Shown: one piece after another, positions 1 to 9,011 of the stretch
Position numbering within the stretch: the first letter of the stretch is position 1
Layout: each line of letters opens with the position of its first letter
Assembly (NCBI GenBank): GCA_038229055.1
Contig: JBBROU010000006.1
Location: forward strand, 5,565-69,564
DNA: 64,000 bases
Direction: 5' to 3'
Source of the DNA: JANYJA01 sp038229055
GTDB lineage: Bacteria > Acidobacteriota > Terriglobia > Bryobacterales > Bryobacteraceae
Program-made: the position numbers and the translations under genes
Notes under the pieces: model-generated
Database searches by the model: none
The model's input: the letters and a program-made list of their open reading frames with translations, nothing else
Told to the model about the DNA's origin: nothing

Positions 1-2085
1 GAGACGCCCACCAGTGTGTATCTCGCCAGTATCGGCAACACCAAGACGCTGAGTCCGACAACGGTGAATGAGTTCCGGGTCAGCTTCTTCCGCACCGCCA
101 CCACAACCACCAAGCCAGGCGGCAGTTTCGCGAAGCTTCCGGATCTTGGTTTTGTAAGCGGGCTGGGAACGCTCGGTATCAACCCGTCCGGCCCGGCGGG
201 TTTTCCGCAAACAGTTCCGCCGATTTACTTCAACAGCTTCTCTATCGGCGTGCCCACGCTCACTACGTATCAGCCCAACAACACGTGGCATTTCTCGGAC
301 AGTTTTTCCAAAGTGGCGGGCTCTCACACGCTGAAGTTTGGAGGCGAGTTCCGCTCACTCCAGATCAATGAAAGAAACACTTGCGCGCCCAATGGGGACT
401 TCACTTTCGCGGGCCTCGAAACCGGCATCGACTTCGCCGACTTCTTGTTGGGCGCTCCATCGAGCTACAACCAGTGCAGTCAACAATTCCTCGATTCCCG
501 CTCTCATTACGGCGGAGCTTTCGCGCAGGACGCTTACAAAATTAAGCCGAATTTCACGCTGAACCTGGGACTGCGTTGGGAGTTTAGCCAGCCCTGGTAT
601 GACACTCAAGGCAAAATCGAGACCATCGTTCCGGGTCTTCAGTCGACCCAATTCCCGACCGCGCCGAGAGGCTGGGTAGTTCCGGGCGATCCTGGAATTC
701 CGAAAACGCTCGCGCAAACTCAGTACAACAAATTCGCGCCTCGCGTCGGCATTGCTTACTCGCCCGACTTCAAAGATGGCGTTCTCGCCAAACTAACTGG
801 CGGACCCGGAAAAACCAGCATCCGCGCCGCATTTGGGATCTATTACACGTCCATCGAGGATCTCAATCTGTTCTACGAAGTCGGTGACGCCCCCTTCGGC
901 CTATATTGGGTCAGCCCGGTACCGCCGCTTTTCGAGGAGCCTTTCCGAACGCGCTCGGACGGCTCGTCTCAAAACCAGCGCTTTCCCTTCACGTTCCCGA
1001 CGCCTGGATCTCCCGCGAACAAGACGCTTGACTATTCGACTTATCTGCCGATTTCTTATTCGCCGGGATACTCGATTCACAACAAGCTACCCTATGCGGA
1101 GCACTTCAACTTCTCCATTCAGCGGCAGCTGTCAGGCAGCACAGTGCTTACGCTCGCCTATGTGGGAACTGAAGGCCACCGGCTCATTTCGCAGTATGAC
1201 GCCAATCCAGGCGATCCCAAGCAGTGTCTGCAACTCGCCGCGGAAGGCGCAACACCGCGGTGCGGACCCGGATTAGAATCCGCCGTTTTCACGCGGCCTG
1301 ACGGGTCTGTGGTGCAAGGCACCCGCAATGCGCTCGGTCCCGCATTCGGCTATGGCAACACGTTTACGGCGAATATCTCAAACTCGAACTATCACTCCCT
1401 GCAGATCAGCGCGGAGCGCAAGGCAGCCAATCTGACATTCCTGGCAGCTTACACGTATGGAAAGTCAATCGACAATGCTTCCGGCTTCAACGACTGGGTT
1501 AACTTCACGAATTACCGTCTCAGCCGGGCTCTCTCGGCCTTTGACGTCCGGCATAACTTCGTCGTGAGTTACAACTGGGCTTTACCTTTTCCGCGGTTCC
1601 TCGGCGGAGCCCCGAGACGTCTGGTTAACGGTTGGAACTTCGTGGGCATCACGCGCGCGACAACAGGCTTCCCGATCTCTCTCAGTGAAGGCGGCATGGA
1701 CATCTCCCTCGTCGGCAGCGGCAGCACCGATGTGCCCGACTTAGTCGGCAAAGTGATTACGCAAGACCCGCACAAGCCCGGGCCGAATGGCGCGAATACG
1801 TTTTTTCTTCCCGGAGCGTTCGCCGCTCAGGCGTTAGGCACATTCGGCAATGCAAATCGACGCTTTTTCCACGGCCCGGGAATCTTCAACACCGATTTCG
1901 CGCTGATGAAATCGACCGCGATTACCGAGTCCACCGAGCTTCAGTTCCGCGCGGAGTTCTTCAACATCTTCAACCACACCCAGTTCAACAACCCGTCCGG
2001 CAACTTCGCCAGCGGGAACTTCGGGGTCGTCACCAGCGCTCGCGACTCCCGCATCGGTCAGATAGGCTTAAAGTTTGTTTTCTAA
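1..2085 (+). CDS. TonB-dependent receptor, Oar-like, C-terminal part (5' end outside window)
   Basis: The reading frame is open from the first base, so the visible 694 residues are the C-terminal part of a longer protein. The sequence is a run of alternating beta-strand segments and ends in Phe (GLKFVF), as outer-membrane barrels do. Motifs such as FDVRHNFVVSYNW and AEFFNIFNHTQFNNP are typical of the very large acidobacterial receptors that carry an N-terminal carboxypeptidase-regulatory-like domain and a plug. The expected role is uptake of an oligosaccharide or other large ligand across the outer membrane, energised by TonB. The substrate cannot be read from this part. A TPR gene overlaps its last 11 bases. 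Confidence 0.9.
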   Translation, partial: ETPTSVYLASIGNTKTLSPTTVNEFRVSFFRTATTTTKPGGSFAKLPDLGFVSGLGTLGINPSGPAGFPQTVPPIYFNSFSIGVPTLTTYQPNNTWHFSDSFSKVAGSHTLKFGGEFRSLQINERNTCAPNGDFTFAGLETGIDFADFLLGAPSSYNQCSQQFLDSRSHYGGAFAQDAYKIKPNFTLNLGLRWEFSQPWYDTQGKIETIVPGLQSTQFPTAPRGWVVPGDPGIPKTLAQTQYNKFAPRVGIAYSPDFKDGVLAKLTGGPGKTSIRAAFGIYYTSIEDLNLFYEVGDAPFGLYWVSPVPPLFEEPFRTRSDGSSQNQRFPFTFPTPGSPANKTLDYSTYLPISYSPGYSIHNKLPYAEHFNFSIQRQLSGSTVLTLAYVGTEGHRLISQYDANPGDPKQCLQLAAEGATPRCGPGLESAVFTRPDGSVVQGTRNALGPAFGYGNTFTANISNSNYHSLQISAERKAANLTFLAAYTYGKSIDNASGFNDWVNFTNYRLSRALSAFDVRHNFVVSYNWALPFPRFLGGAPRRLVNGWNFVGITRATTGFPISLSEGGMDISLVGSGSTDVPDLVGKVITQDPHKPGPNGANTFFLPGAFAAQALGTFGNANRRFFHGPGIFNTDFALMKSTAITESTELQFRAEFFNIFNHTQFNNPSGNFASGNFGVVTSARDSRIGQIGLKFVF

Positions 2086-3382
2086 AGGGAAAGCAATTCT
2101 TGCAATCACGCTGTTTGCTTGGGGCGCGGCGTGGGCGCAGACCACTGCGTCGGAACACTTCAACCGCGGCAGCCGGATGCTGGGCAGCTTGGATGCGGCC
2201 GGGGCCGTCTCTGAGCTCGAAGCAGCCCGGAAGCTCAGCCCCGCGGACACACAGATCACCTGCCTTCTTGCTCGCGCGTACCTGCAAGCAGGCAGACCTT
2301 CGCCGGCCATCGACACCTTCGCTGCGTGCGTGTCTCGACGTCCGCGCGACTTTGAGGCGCGTTATTACTTCGGCATCGCGCTGGGACAGGAAGGCCGCAT
2401 CCCGGAGGCCGCCGCGCAGTTCGCCGGCGCCGTCTCCTTCAAGCCCGCGTTCGGGCCCGCGCACCAGAGTTTGGCAATCGCGTTACGGCGGACCGGCCAA
2501 GACGTGCGTGCCTTAGTCGAGTTTCGGCGCGCTGTGCGTCTGATGCCTGACAACCCGATCTCCTGGGCGGATTTGGGCTTGGCGGAAAAGGCGGCCGGCA
2601 ATATCCCCGCTGCGATCGCCGCCTTCCGCGAAGCACTTCGCCTGAAACCGGACTACGACCGAGCCGGCTATGGCCTCGCCATCGCCTTGCGGAGGGCGGG
2701 CGAGAACGCGGCCGCATCTTCCCGGATGCGAAGTGTTTCCGAAAGTCACAGGCAGCGCGAGCAGCGTGCGGAAGCGCTCAAGCTTCTTCAGGATGCCAAG
2801 GCTCTGAACAGTGAGGCCGCATATCGAAAAGTAGTCGAAGCGGCGCCGGACTTCGCACCGGCTCACATGGCATTCGGAATCTTCTATGCACGCAACGGCA
2901 ACGCCCAGAAAGCCGCTGCGGAGCTGCAGCAGGCTACCGTGTTGGATCCGGATTCCGCCGATGCCCGTTACAACTACGCGCTCGTCCTCTCGGCTGCCGC
3001 ACGTTGGAACGAAGCTTCGCGGGAGCTTGCCGAGGCCATCGCGCTCGACCCCGCACATCTGGAAGCGCGCATGCAATTAGGCAACGTTCTCACCAATCAA
3101 AAGGAATACGCCCGCGCTGTTTCGACCTATCAGGAAATACTGCACCGGAATCCGGATCTCGCCGAGGCTTGGAACAATCTCGGCCTCGTATGGTTGCAGA
3201 TGGCGAAGCTCTCTGAGGCCGAGACGTCTCTGCTGAACGCAACAGCCCTGAAGCCCGGCTATGCCGCGGCCCATTACAATCTCGCCCTGACGCTCCAGGG
3301 GCTGCGGGATCGCGAGGCTGCGGCTAAGGAATTTGCCGAAGCTGCCAAGCTCGATCCCGCCTTGGCCTCCGGTCCGCGGTAA
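2075..3382 (+). CDS. exported tetratricopeptide repeat protein
   Basis: 435 residues. The TTG start at 2075 lies inside the end of the receptor gene. It is preferred because it gives a clean signal peptide (KGK, then a hydrophobic stretch ending GAAWAQ); the next Met is about 33 residues further in. The mature part is roughly ten TPR units, for example AEAWNNLGLVWLQMAKLSEA and AAAHYNLALTLQGLRDREAA. These are protein-binding scaffolds. The 11-base overlap suggests translational coupling to the TonB receptor and a periplasmic role beside it. No catalytic domain is visible. The Shine-Dalgarno for the TTG is weak. Confidence 0.85.
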   Translation: MFSKGKAILAITLFAWGAAWAQTTASEHFNRGSRMLGSLDAAGAVSELEAARKLSPADTQITCLLARAYLQAGRPSPAIDTFAACVSRRPRDFEARYYFGIALGQEGRIPEAAAQFAGAVSFKPAFGPAHQSLAIALRRTGQDVRALVEFRRAVRLMPDNPISWADLGLAEKAAGNIPAAIAAFREALRLKPDYDRAGYGLAIALRRAGENAAASSRMRSVSESHRQREQRAEALKLLQDAKALNSEAAYRKVVEAAPDFAPAHMAFGIFYARNGNAQKAAAELQQATVLDPDSADARYNYALVLSAAARWNEASRELAEAIALDPAHLEARMQLGNVLTNQKEYARAVSTYQEILHRNPDLAEAWNNLGLVWLQMAKLSEAETSLLNATALKPGYAAAHYNLALTLQGLRDREAAAKEFAEAAKLDPALASGPR

Positions 3383-3422
3383 ATGTTGACTTGGCCCACA
3401 CTGGACGTCTAGAGAAAAACGA

Positions 3423-4709
3423 ATGAAAGCCTTTTATCTCACCATTACTCTGCTCGCGGCCGGCACGCTCTGCTCCGCCGCCGATAAAATCGATTCGAAG
3501 GTCCTCACCGGCGAAAGCGCGTTTGCCGATTATCACAACATTCAGCCCGGCGTCTTTCGAAAGATCACGGCTGAGAGCCTCCCAAAACCGTACGCGACAA
3601 AAGGCGTTGGGAACGGCCCAACAGTAGTGCCGAAACCGCCGGGTGCCTGGCCCAAAGCGCCGAAAGGATTTAAAGTTGAACTCTATGCCGCGGGCTTGCA
3701 CGAGCCGCGCGAAATACGCCGCGCTCCTAACGGTGATCTTTTCGTCGCGGAAACCGATTCCGGGGAGTTGGAAATTTTCCGGGGGATCACCAAGGAAGGC
3801 AAACCGGAGCAGACCTCCGCCTTCACAAAGGGTTTGCACGGCCCCTTCGGGATTGCCTTCTACCCGCCTGGAGCCGATCCTCAGTGGGTCTACATAGGCA
3901 ACGAAAACTCCGTGGTTCGCGTGCCCTATAAGAACGGCGACCTGAAGGCCACCGGTCAAGCCGAAACGATCATCCCAAAACTTCCGACCGGCGGCCACTC
4001 CACTCGCGATGTTGCGTTTTCACTCGACGGCAAGCGCATGTTCGTCTCCGTGGGGTCTCTGTCGAATGTGGACAATGCGGATACGCATCCTCGCGAGAAG
4101 TTACGCGCCAATATCCTGGAATATACGCCCGAAGGGAAGTTCGTCAAGGTGTACGCCTCGGGCATCCGCAATCCCGTCGGAATCGCCATCAACCCCATCA
4201 CCAACGAGCTCTGGTGCTCGGTGAATGAGCGCGATATGCTCGGTGACAATCTGGTTCCTGACTACATCACTCATGTTCAGGAAGGCGGATTTTACGGTTG
4301 GCCCTGGTACTACATGGGAAGCAATCAGGACCCGCGGCTGAAAGGCACCCACCCGGAACTGCAAGGTCACGTGATCGTGCCCGACGTTCTGCTGCAGCCG
4401 CATAACGCCTCGCTCGAAATGATGTTTTATGACGGAAAGCAGTTCCCCAAGGAATATTCGGGCGATATCTTCGCCGCCGAACATGGGTCATGGAATAAAG
4501 CCGTGCGCACGGGCTACGAAGTGGTGCGTGTCCCGCTCACCAACGGCCATGCTTCGGGGGAATACGAAGATTTCCTGACCGGCTTTGTAACCGAGAGCGG
4601 TGAAGTGTGGGGCCGCCCGGTCGGAGTCGCTACCGCGACCGACGGTTCGCTGATGGTGACCGACGACGGATCGAAATCGATCTGGCGCATCACGTATGTC
4701 GGGAAGTAG
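3423..4709 (+). CDS. PQQ-dependent sugar dehydrogenase / L-sorbosone dehydrogenase-like protein (GSDH family)
   Basis: 428 residues with a signal peptide (cleavage near LCSAAD). The body is a six-bladed propeller of the soluble glucose/sorbosone dehydrogenase type: NGDLFVAETDSG, GPFGIAFYPPG, GGHSTRDVAFSLDG, SGIRNPVGIAINP, HVQEGGFYGWPW and HGSWN are the usual family blocks. Such enzymes oxidise sugars or sugar aldehydes in the periplasm using PQQ. The real substrate is unknown. It lies 40 bases after the TPR gene on the same strand and could belong to the same transcript. Its last 20 bases overlap the convergent amidohydrolase gene. Confidence 0.85.
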   Translation: MKAFYLTITLLAAGTLCSAADKIDSKVLTGESAFADYHNIQPGVFRKITAESLPKPYATKGVGNGPTVVPKPPGAWPKAPKGFKVELYAAGLHEPREIRRAPNGDLFVAETDSGELEIFRGITKEGKPEQTSAFTKGLHGPFGIAFYPPGADPQWVYIGNENSVVRVPYKNGDLKATGQAETIIPKLPTGGHSTRDVAFSLDGKRMFVSVGSLSNVDNADTHPREKLRANILEYTPEGKFVKVYASGIRNPVGIAINPITNELWCSVNERDMLGDNLVPDYITHVQEGGFYGWPWYYMGSNQDPRLKGTHPELQGHVIVPDVLLQPHNASLEMMFYDGKQFPKEYSGDIFAAEHGSWNKAVRTGYEVVRVPLTNGHASGEYEDFLTGFVTESGEVWGRPVGVATATDGSLMVTDDGSKSIWRITYVGK

Positions 4710-6354
4710 CGCTAGGCGTTACTTTCCCCGGCCCGTATAGAATCACCCCCGGCCGCGCGCCCGAGTGCTTGCCCTTCGCGAGCACCATCTTCCCATTCAC
4801 CAGAACGTATGCCACGCCGCTGGCATACTGGTGCGGTTTCATGTAGGTGGCATTGTCGATGATCGTCGCCGGATCGAACACCGTCACGTCCGCCCACATG
4901 CCGGGGCGCAGCAAACCGCGATCGAAGATATGAATCTTAGTCGCATTCGCCGAAGTCATCTTGCGAATAGCTTCTTCCATCGACAAAACATGCTCATCGC
5001 GGACATAGCGCCCCAACACTCTCGGGAAAGTGCCATAGGATCGCGGATGCGGGTTGCCCTCCGACAGGGGCCCTTCCGTCTTGAAAGCCAGTCCATCCGA
5101 ACCGATCGATACAAACGGCTGCTGCAGCGCATACCGCATATCTTTCTCGTCGTGGTGAAAGTAGACGGTCGGCACCGTTCCTCCGTTCTCTTCAAGAAGC
5201 TTGAACAGAGCATCGAGCGGCTTGGCGCGCATATCGTCAATGACCTCGTTCATGCGCTTGCCCTCGTACTTTTTATAGGCGGGATTCGAAAGCGAAACCA
5301 GTAGCATTCCTTCCCACCCTCCCGTCGCGGTGTAGTGGTTGTACCAACCTGAACCGGGAATGCCGTTCTCAATTTCGCTCTCCAACCGTGGACGCAGAGC
5401 TGGATCCTTCAGCCGCCGGATCAGTGCTGCCGATCCGCCTTCGTGTGCCCATGGCGGAATGATGGTCGCAAGATCGTTCTGCCCCGCGCGATAGGGATAT
5501 ACGTTGGCCGTGACTTCCGCCCCGCTCGCTCGTGCCTGCGCAATGCGGGCGATCAGTTCCGGCATCTGGCCCCAGAGGTTGTGATCGGCCAGCTTCAGGT
5601 GAATGATGTCGACCGGCACGCCGCTTTCCCGGCCGATTCTGATCGCCTCCGCGACTGACTCAAATACACCCTGCCCTTCGGTGCGCATATGTGTCGAGTA
5701 GATGCCGCCATATTCCGCAGCCGCCTTGCACATCGCGATCAGAGAATTCGTATCGATCCATGAACCGGGCGGGCCGCTGAGTGAGCTCGCCACTCCCAGA
5801 GCGCCCTGCCTCATAGCTTCCCGCACGAGTTCCTGCATTTGCGCCAGTTCCGCCGCCATCGGCGGCCCCGCCTGCTCGCCGCGAACATAGGTCCAGATTT
5901 GACTCGATCCAACATAACTCCCCACGTTGGTCGAGATGCCGCCCTTCATCAGCCGCGCAAAGTAACCGTCGAAGTCGCGCCAATCCGCGGGAAATTCTTT
6001 GTCTTTCTGTTTGCCGCCATCGGGTGCCGCCGAACCCCCTTCACCCAGGATCATCGACGTCACACCTTGCCGGATCATGCTCTCGGCGTTCCCGTCGGTG
6101 AGCAGCGTGTAATCCGAGTGGTTGTGAATGTCGATGAATCCAGGCGCCACCACCAAGCCCCGCGCGTCGATCACAGTCGCCGCGGTGCTGCGGGAGAGTC
6201 CGCCCATCCCCGCAATTCTTCCCTCGCGAATTCCTATGTCACCGACCCACGATGGATTCCCGGTTCCATCGACAATCCTTCCATTCCGGATCAGCACATC
6301 GAAGTTCTGCGCGCCAAGCATAGCGCTGAAAATCAGGAAACAGAAACACTTCAT
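4690..6354 (-). CDS. exported D-aminoacylase / N-acyl-D-amino-acid deacylase family amidohydrolase
   Basis: 554 residues with a signal peptide (MKCFCFLIFSAMLGAQ). An amidohydrolase beta-barrel follows: GFIDIHNHSD gives the HxH metal motif, STHMR and DIIHLK carry later metal-binding His residues, and VSIGSDG carries the catalytic Asp. The C-terminus has the usual GMWADVTVFDP and YVLVNGKMVLAKGK blocks. In characterised D-aminoacylases a Cys in a GNCG motif is a zinc ligand; here the matching segment reads ILGEGGS, so Glu replaces Cys. Members hydrolyse N-acyl-D-amino acids or related amides; which one is acted on here is not visible. It converges on the sugar dehydrogenase gene. Confidence 0.85.
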   Translation of the reverse strand: MKCFCFLIFSAMLGAQNFDVLIRNGRIVDGTGNPSWVGDIGIREGRIAGMGGLSRSTAATVIDARGLVVAPGFIDIHNHSDYTLLTDGNAESMIRQGVTSMILGEGGSAAPDGGKQKDKEFPADWRDFDGYFARLMKGGISTNVGSYVGSSQIWTYVRGEQAGPPMAAELAQMQELVREAMRQGALGVASSLSGPPGSWIDTNSLIAMCKAAAEYGGIYSTHMRTEGQGVFESVAEAIRIGRESGVPVDIIHLKLADHNLWGQMPELIARIAQARASGAEVTANVYPYRAGQNDLATIIPPWAHEGGSAALIRRLKDPALRPRLESEIENGIPGSGWYNHYTATGGWEGMLLVSLSNPAYKKYEGKRMNEVIDDMRAKPLDALFKLLEENGGTVPTVYFHHDEKDMRYALQQPFVSIGSDGLAFKTEGPLSEGNPHPRSYGTFPRVLGRYVRDEHVLSMEEAIRKMTSANATKIHIFDRGLLRPGMWADVTVFDPATIIDNATYMKPHQYASGVAYVLVNGKMVLAKGKHSGARPGVILYGPGKVTPSATSRHT

Positions 6355-6456
6355 GCCGAGATTGTAAGCTCTGGAGCGCGCGGTGCGGGAACTGGTTTCC
6401 CGCCGCTCCCCCGGAAATTGGCCGTCCTGTTAAGATGATTTTGGTCCTAAAGAGCC

Positions 6457-7062
6457 ATGAAATTGAGCCTCGCGTTGCTGATGATCGGGACTTGGCTGTG
6501 GGCGCTTCCGCCAAGCGATTCCAAGATCGAGTTCGAAAACGATTCGGTCCGCGTAGTGCGGGTTCACTACAATCCGCACGAGAAGACCGCGGTGCATGAC
6601 CATCCCGCAACACCTACCGTGTTTGTCTATATCACCGATGGAGGCCGGTTGCGGCTCGGGCACGAAGGAACTGAGCCGGTCGTTCGACCTCCGGTTAAAA
6701 TGGGCGGCATCCGGTTTCAAAAAGGCGTCTTTGAGAGACATTGGGTGGAAGAATTAGATGGCGTGGAGAGCGAATATCTCCGCATTGAATTGGAGACGCG
6801 GCCAGTGGATTTGCCCGAGTCCGACGTGCGGCGCGCTCCGGCCGATCGCACTCCTTACGAGAGCGGGATGATTCGAATCCTGCGGGTGACCTGCGCGCCC
6901 CAAAGCCCGTGCCCGGTTTCGGCGCATCCGGAGGATCCCGCGGTGGTCGTATTCAGGAATGGGTTCGTTTGGCGTGCTGCGGGCGATCCGCCGATCTCGA
7001 ATGCAGCCGGCGAACCGGTGGAGCAGGTGCGCGTGGAGCTAAAAACAGAGCCGCTTAAATGA
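6457..7062 (+). CDS. small exported cupin-like protein
   Basis: 201 residues with a signal peptide (MKLSLALLMIGTWLWA). The following 80 residues resemble a cupin: VRVHYNPHEKTAVHDHPATP contains an HxH-type metal motif, then VFVYITDGG. A second, weaker half (MIRILRVTCAPQSPCPVSAH) looks like a repeat of the same fold, giving a possible bicupin. The enzymatic role is unknown. The stop overlaps the start of the next hydrolase gene (ATGA), so they are probably translated together. An AAAGAG run just upstream can serve as ribosome binding site. Confidence 0.65.
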   Translation: MKLSLALLMIGTWLWALPPSDSKIEFENDSVRVVRVHYNPHEKTAVHDHPATPTVFVYITDGGRLRLGHEGTEPVVRPPVKMGGIRFQKGVFERHWVEELDGVESEYLRIELETRPVDLPESDVRRAPADRTPYESGMIRILRVTCAPQSPCPVSAHPEDPAVVVFRNGFVWRAAGDPPISNAAGEPVEQVRVELKTEPLK

Positions 7063-9011
7063 ACCGGTATAGCCTGAGACACTCACTTCTCCTAGCGGCC
7101 ACACTCGGCGCCGCCCTTGCGCAGACCGAGCCGGAATACATGCGGGACATCCTGAAACAGGAGGTTCTCTCTCCGGCGGTCGCAATGTTTCAACTGCGGC
7201 AATACATTTTGCAGCGAGTCGCCAAGCCACCCGCTCCAACCAGTGGCGCGGTGTGGACCGCCGAATCGAAACGCCTTCGACAGCAGATCCTGAACGATGT
7301 CGTCTTCCATGGCTGGCCGAAGGAGTGGGTCGATTCGAAACCCAAGTTCGAGGATCTCGGTGTCATGCCGGGGAATGGTTACCGCATGCGCAAATTCCGC
7401 TACGAGATCGTTCCTGGATTCCAATCGGTCGCGATTCTTTATGAACCGCTGAACATGAAGGGCAAAATGCCTGCCATCCTCAACGTAAACGGGCACGCGG
7501 GGGCGCCCGGCAAGGCGGTTGAGTATAAACAGAAGCGCAACATCACTTTCGCGCGCAACGGAATTCTGTCGCTCAACCTCGAGTGGCTCTCCTGCGGCGA
7601 GCTCCGCCAGGAACAGAACGAGCACTGGTACGGCGCGCATCTCGACTTGGTCGGCGCCAATGAGCTTGGGTTGTTTTATCTGGCGATGCGCCGCGGCCTC
7701 GATTTTCTATACGATCACCCCAACACCGACCGGTCGCGAATCGGCATGACGGGCCTGTCGGGCGGCGGTTGGCAGACCATCGTCCTCAGTTCTCTCGACG
7801 AACGCGTCAACGTGGCCGTTCCGGTCGCCGGGTTCTCCGGTATTGCGCCCCGCGTCGAGGCCAAAGAGCATGGCGACCGGGGCGACATCGAGCAGAACGC
7901 CACCGATCTTTTCGATGGTCGCGATTACACCTGGCTCGCCGCCATGCGCGCGCCGCGCCCGACCTTGGTCGCGTACAACGCCGAGGACGATTGCTGCTTC
8001 CGGGCTGCGATGGTGAAGCCCGGCATCTTCGACGCGATCGTCCCCTTTTTCACGCTGTACAACAAGCAGAACGATTTCGCATGGCATGAGAATCGCGACC
8101 CCGGAACGCACAACTATCAACTCGATAACCGCATGGCCGCATACGATTTCGTCAGCCGGCACTTCAAACTTCCACCGATCAAAGAAGATCCGGCAATCGG
8201 GTCGGAGGTCAAAAGTTACGACGAACTGGTCGTAGGTTTGCCGGGCGACAACCTCACCATCGCCGCACTGGCCCGGCAAATGGCGGGGCAGGTGAAGCGG
8301 GACGCACTCCCGTCCGACCCAGCCGCCCTGAATAGCGAACGCGACAAATTGAGGACCGTTGTTCGCTACCGCCCCGCCAAGGTGGATCGTGTCTGGACAA
8401 CTGGAATCACCAAGCACGGCGGAGTGGAATCGAAGTCGCATCTTTTTGCCATGGCCGATGGTCTGACTTCGAACGCAATCTGGTTGCGAGCCATCGGAGC
8501 GCCCGACACCGCGGTCGCCACCATCATCCTGAATGACAAAGGCAAGCGCGCATCGGCGGTTGCGGTAACCAATCGCGTGAACCGCGGGGAACAGGTGCTC
8601 GCGCTCGACTTGCCCTTTCAGGGCGATGCTTGGGATCAGGAAGGCACCTGGAGCCTCGGGCAGATGCTCTATGCCACCGGCGACCGCCCGCTCGGCGTCG
8701 AGGTGGCTCACCTGATCGAACTCTCCCATTGGCTCAAGCGCCGGGGCGCGGGCCAAGTGCGCGTCGAGACAACCGGCATTCGGAATCAGGTAGTAGCGCT
8801 GGTCGCCAATGCGCTCGAGCCCTCTTTATTTACCGAACTTGTGGTGCGGCAGGGAATGCCGAGCCTGCGATATCTGGTCGATAAGCCAGTCAAGTATCAG
8901 GACGCGGCGGACCTCTTCTGTCTTGACCTATATAAGGTCACCGACCTCGACAGGCTCGCCGCTCTGGGTGCTCCCGCAAGGGTGACGACGGAAACACTTG
9001 AGGAGCGATGA
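7059..9011 (+). CDS. secreted alpha/beta hydrolase (acetylxylan-esterase-like), two-module
   Basis: 650 residues, signal peptide ending LGAALAQ. Residues about 110-360 are an alpha/beta hydrolase: MTGLSGGGWQT is the nucleophile elbow (Ser in GLSGGG), NAEDDCCFR offers the acid, and PGTHNYQLDNR the His. The layout matches large exported esterases often called acetylxylan esterases. The C-terminal 240 residues look like a second, degenerate hydrolase-like module without a nucleophile elbow. Start (ATGA) and stop (ATGA) overlaps join it to the cupin-like gene and the PSD1 gene, so 6457-13716 behaves as one operon. Polysaccharide deacetylation is a reasonable guess only. Confidence 0.8.
   Translation: MNRYSLRHSLLLAATLGAALAQTEPEYMRDILKQEVLSPAVAMFQLRQYILQRVAKPPAPTSGAVWTAESKRLRQQILNDVVFHGWPKEWVDSKPKFEDLGVMPGNGYRMRKFRYEIVPGFQSVAILYEPLNMKGKMPAILNVNGHAGAPGKAVEYKQKRNITFARNGILSLNLEWLSCGELRQEQNEHWYGAHLDLVGANELGLFYLAMRRGLDFLYDHPNTDRSRIGMTGLSGGGWQTIVLSSLDERVNVAVPVAGFSGIAPRVEAKEHGDRGDIEQNATDLFDGRDYTWLAAMRAPRPTLVAYNAEDDCCFRAAMVKPGIFDAIVPFFTLYNKQNDFAWHENRDPGTHNYQLDNRMAAYDFVSRHFKLPPIKEDPAIGSEVKSYDELVVGLPGDNLTIAALARQMAGQVKRDALPSDPAALNSERDKLRTVVRYRPAKVDRVWTTGITKHGGVESKSHLFAMADGLTSNAIWLRAIGAPDTAVATIILNDKGKRASAVAVTNRVNRGEQVLALDLPFQGDAWDQEGTWSLGQMLYATGDRPLGVEVAHLIELSHWLKRRGAGQVRVETTGIRNQVVALVANALEPSLFTELVVRQGMPSLRYLVDKPVKYQDAADLFCLDLYKVTDLDRLAALGAPARVTTETLEER

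Noticed and set aside
7707..8756. Long antisense open frame within the alpha/beta hydrolase gene
   Set aside because: High-GC genes commonly leave long open frames on the other strand; the product has no domain and codon pattern follows the sense gene.
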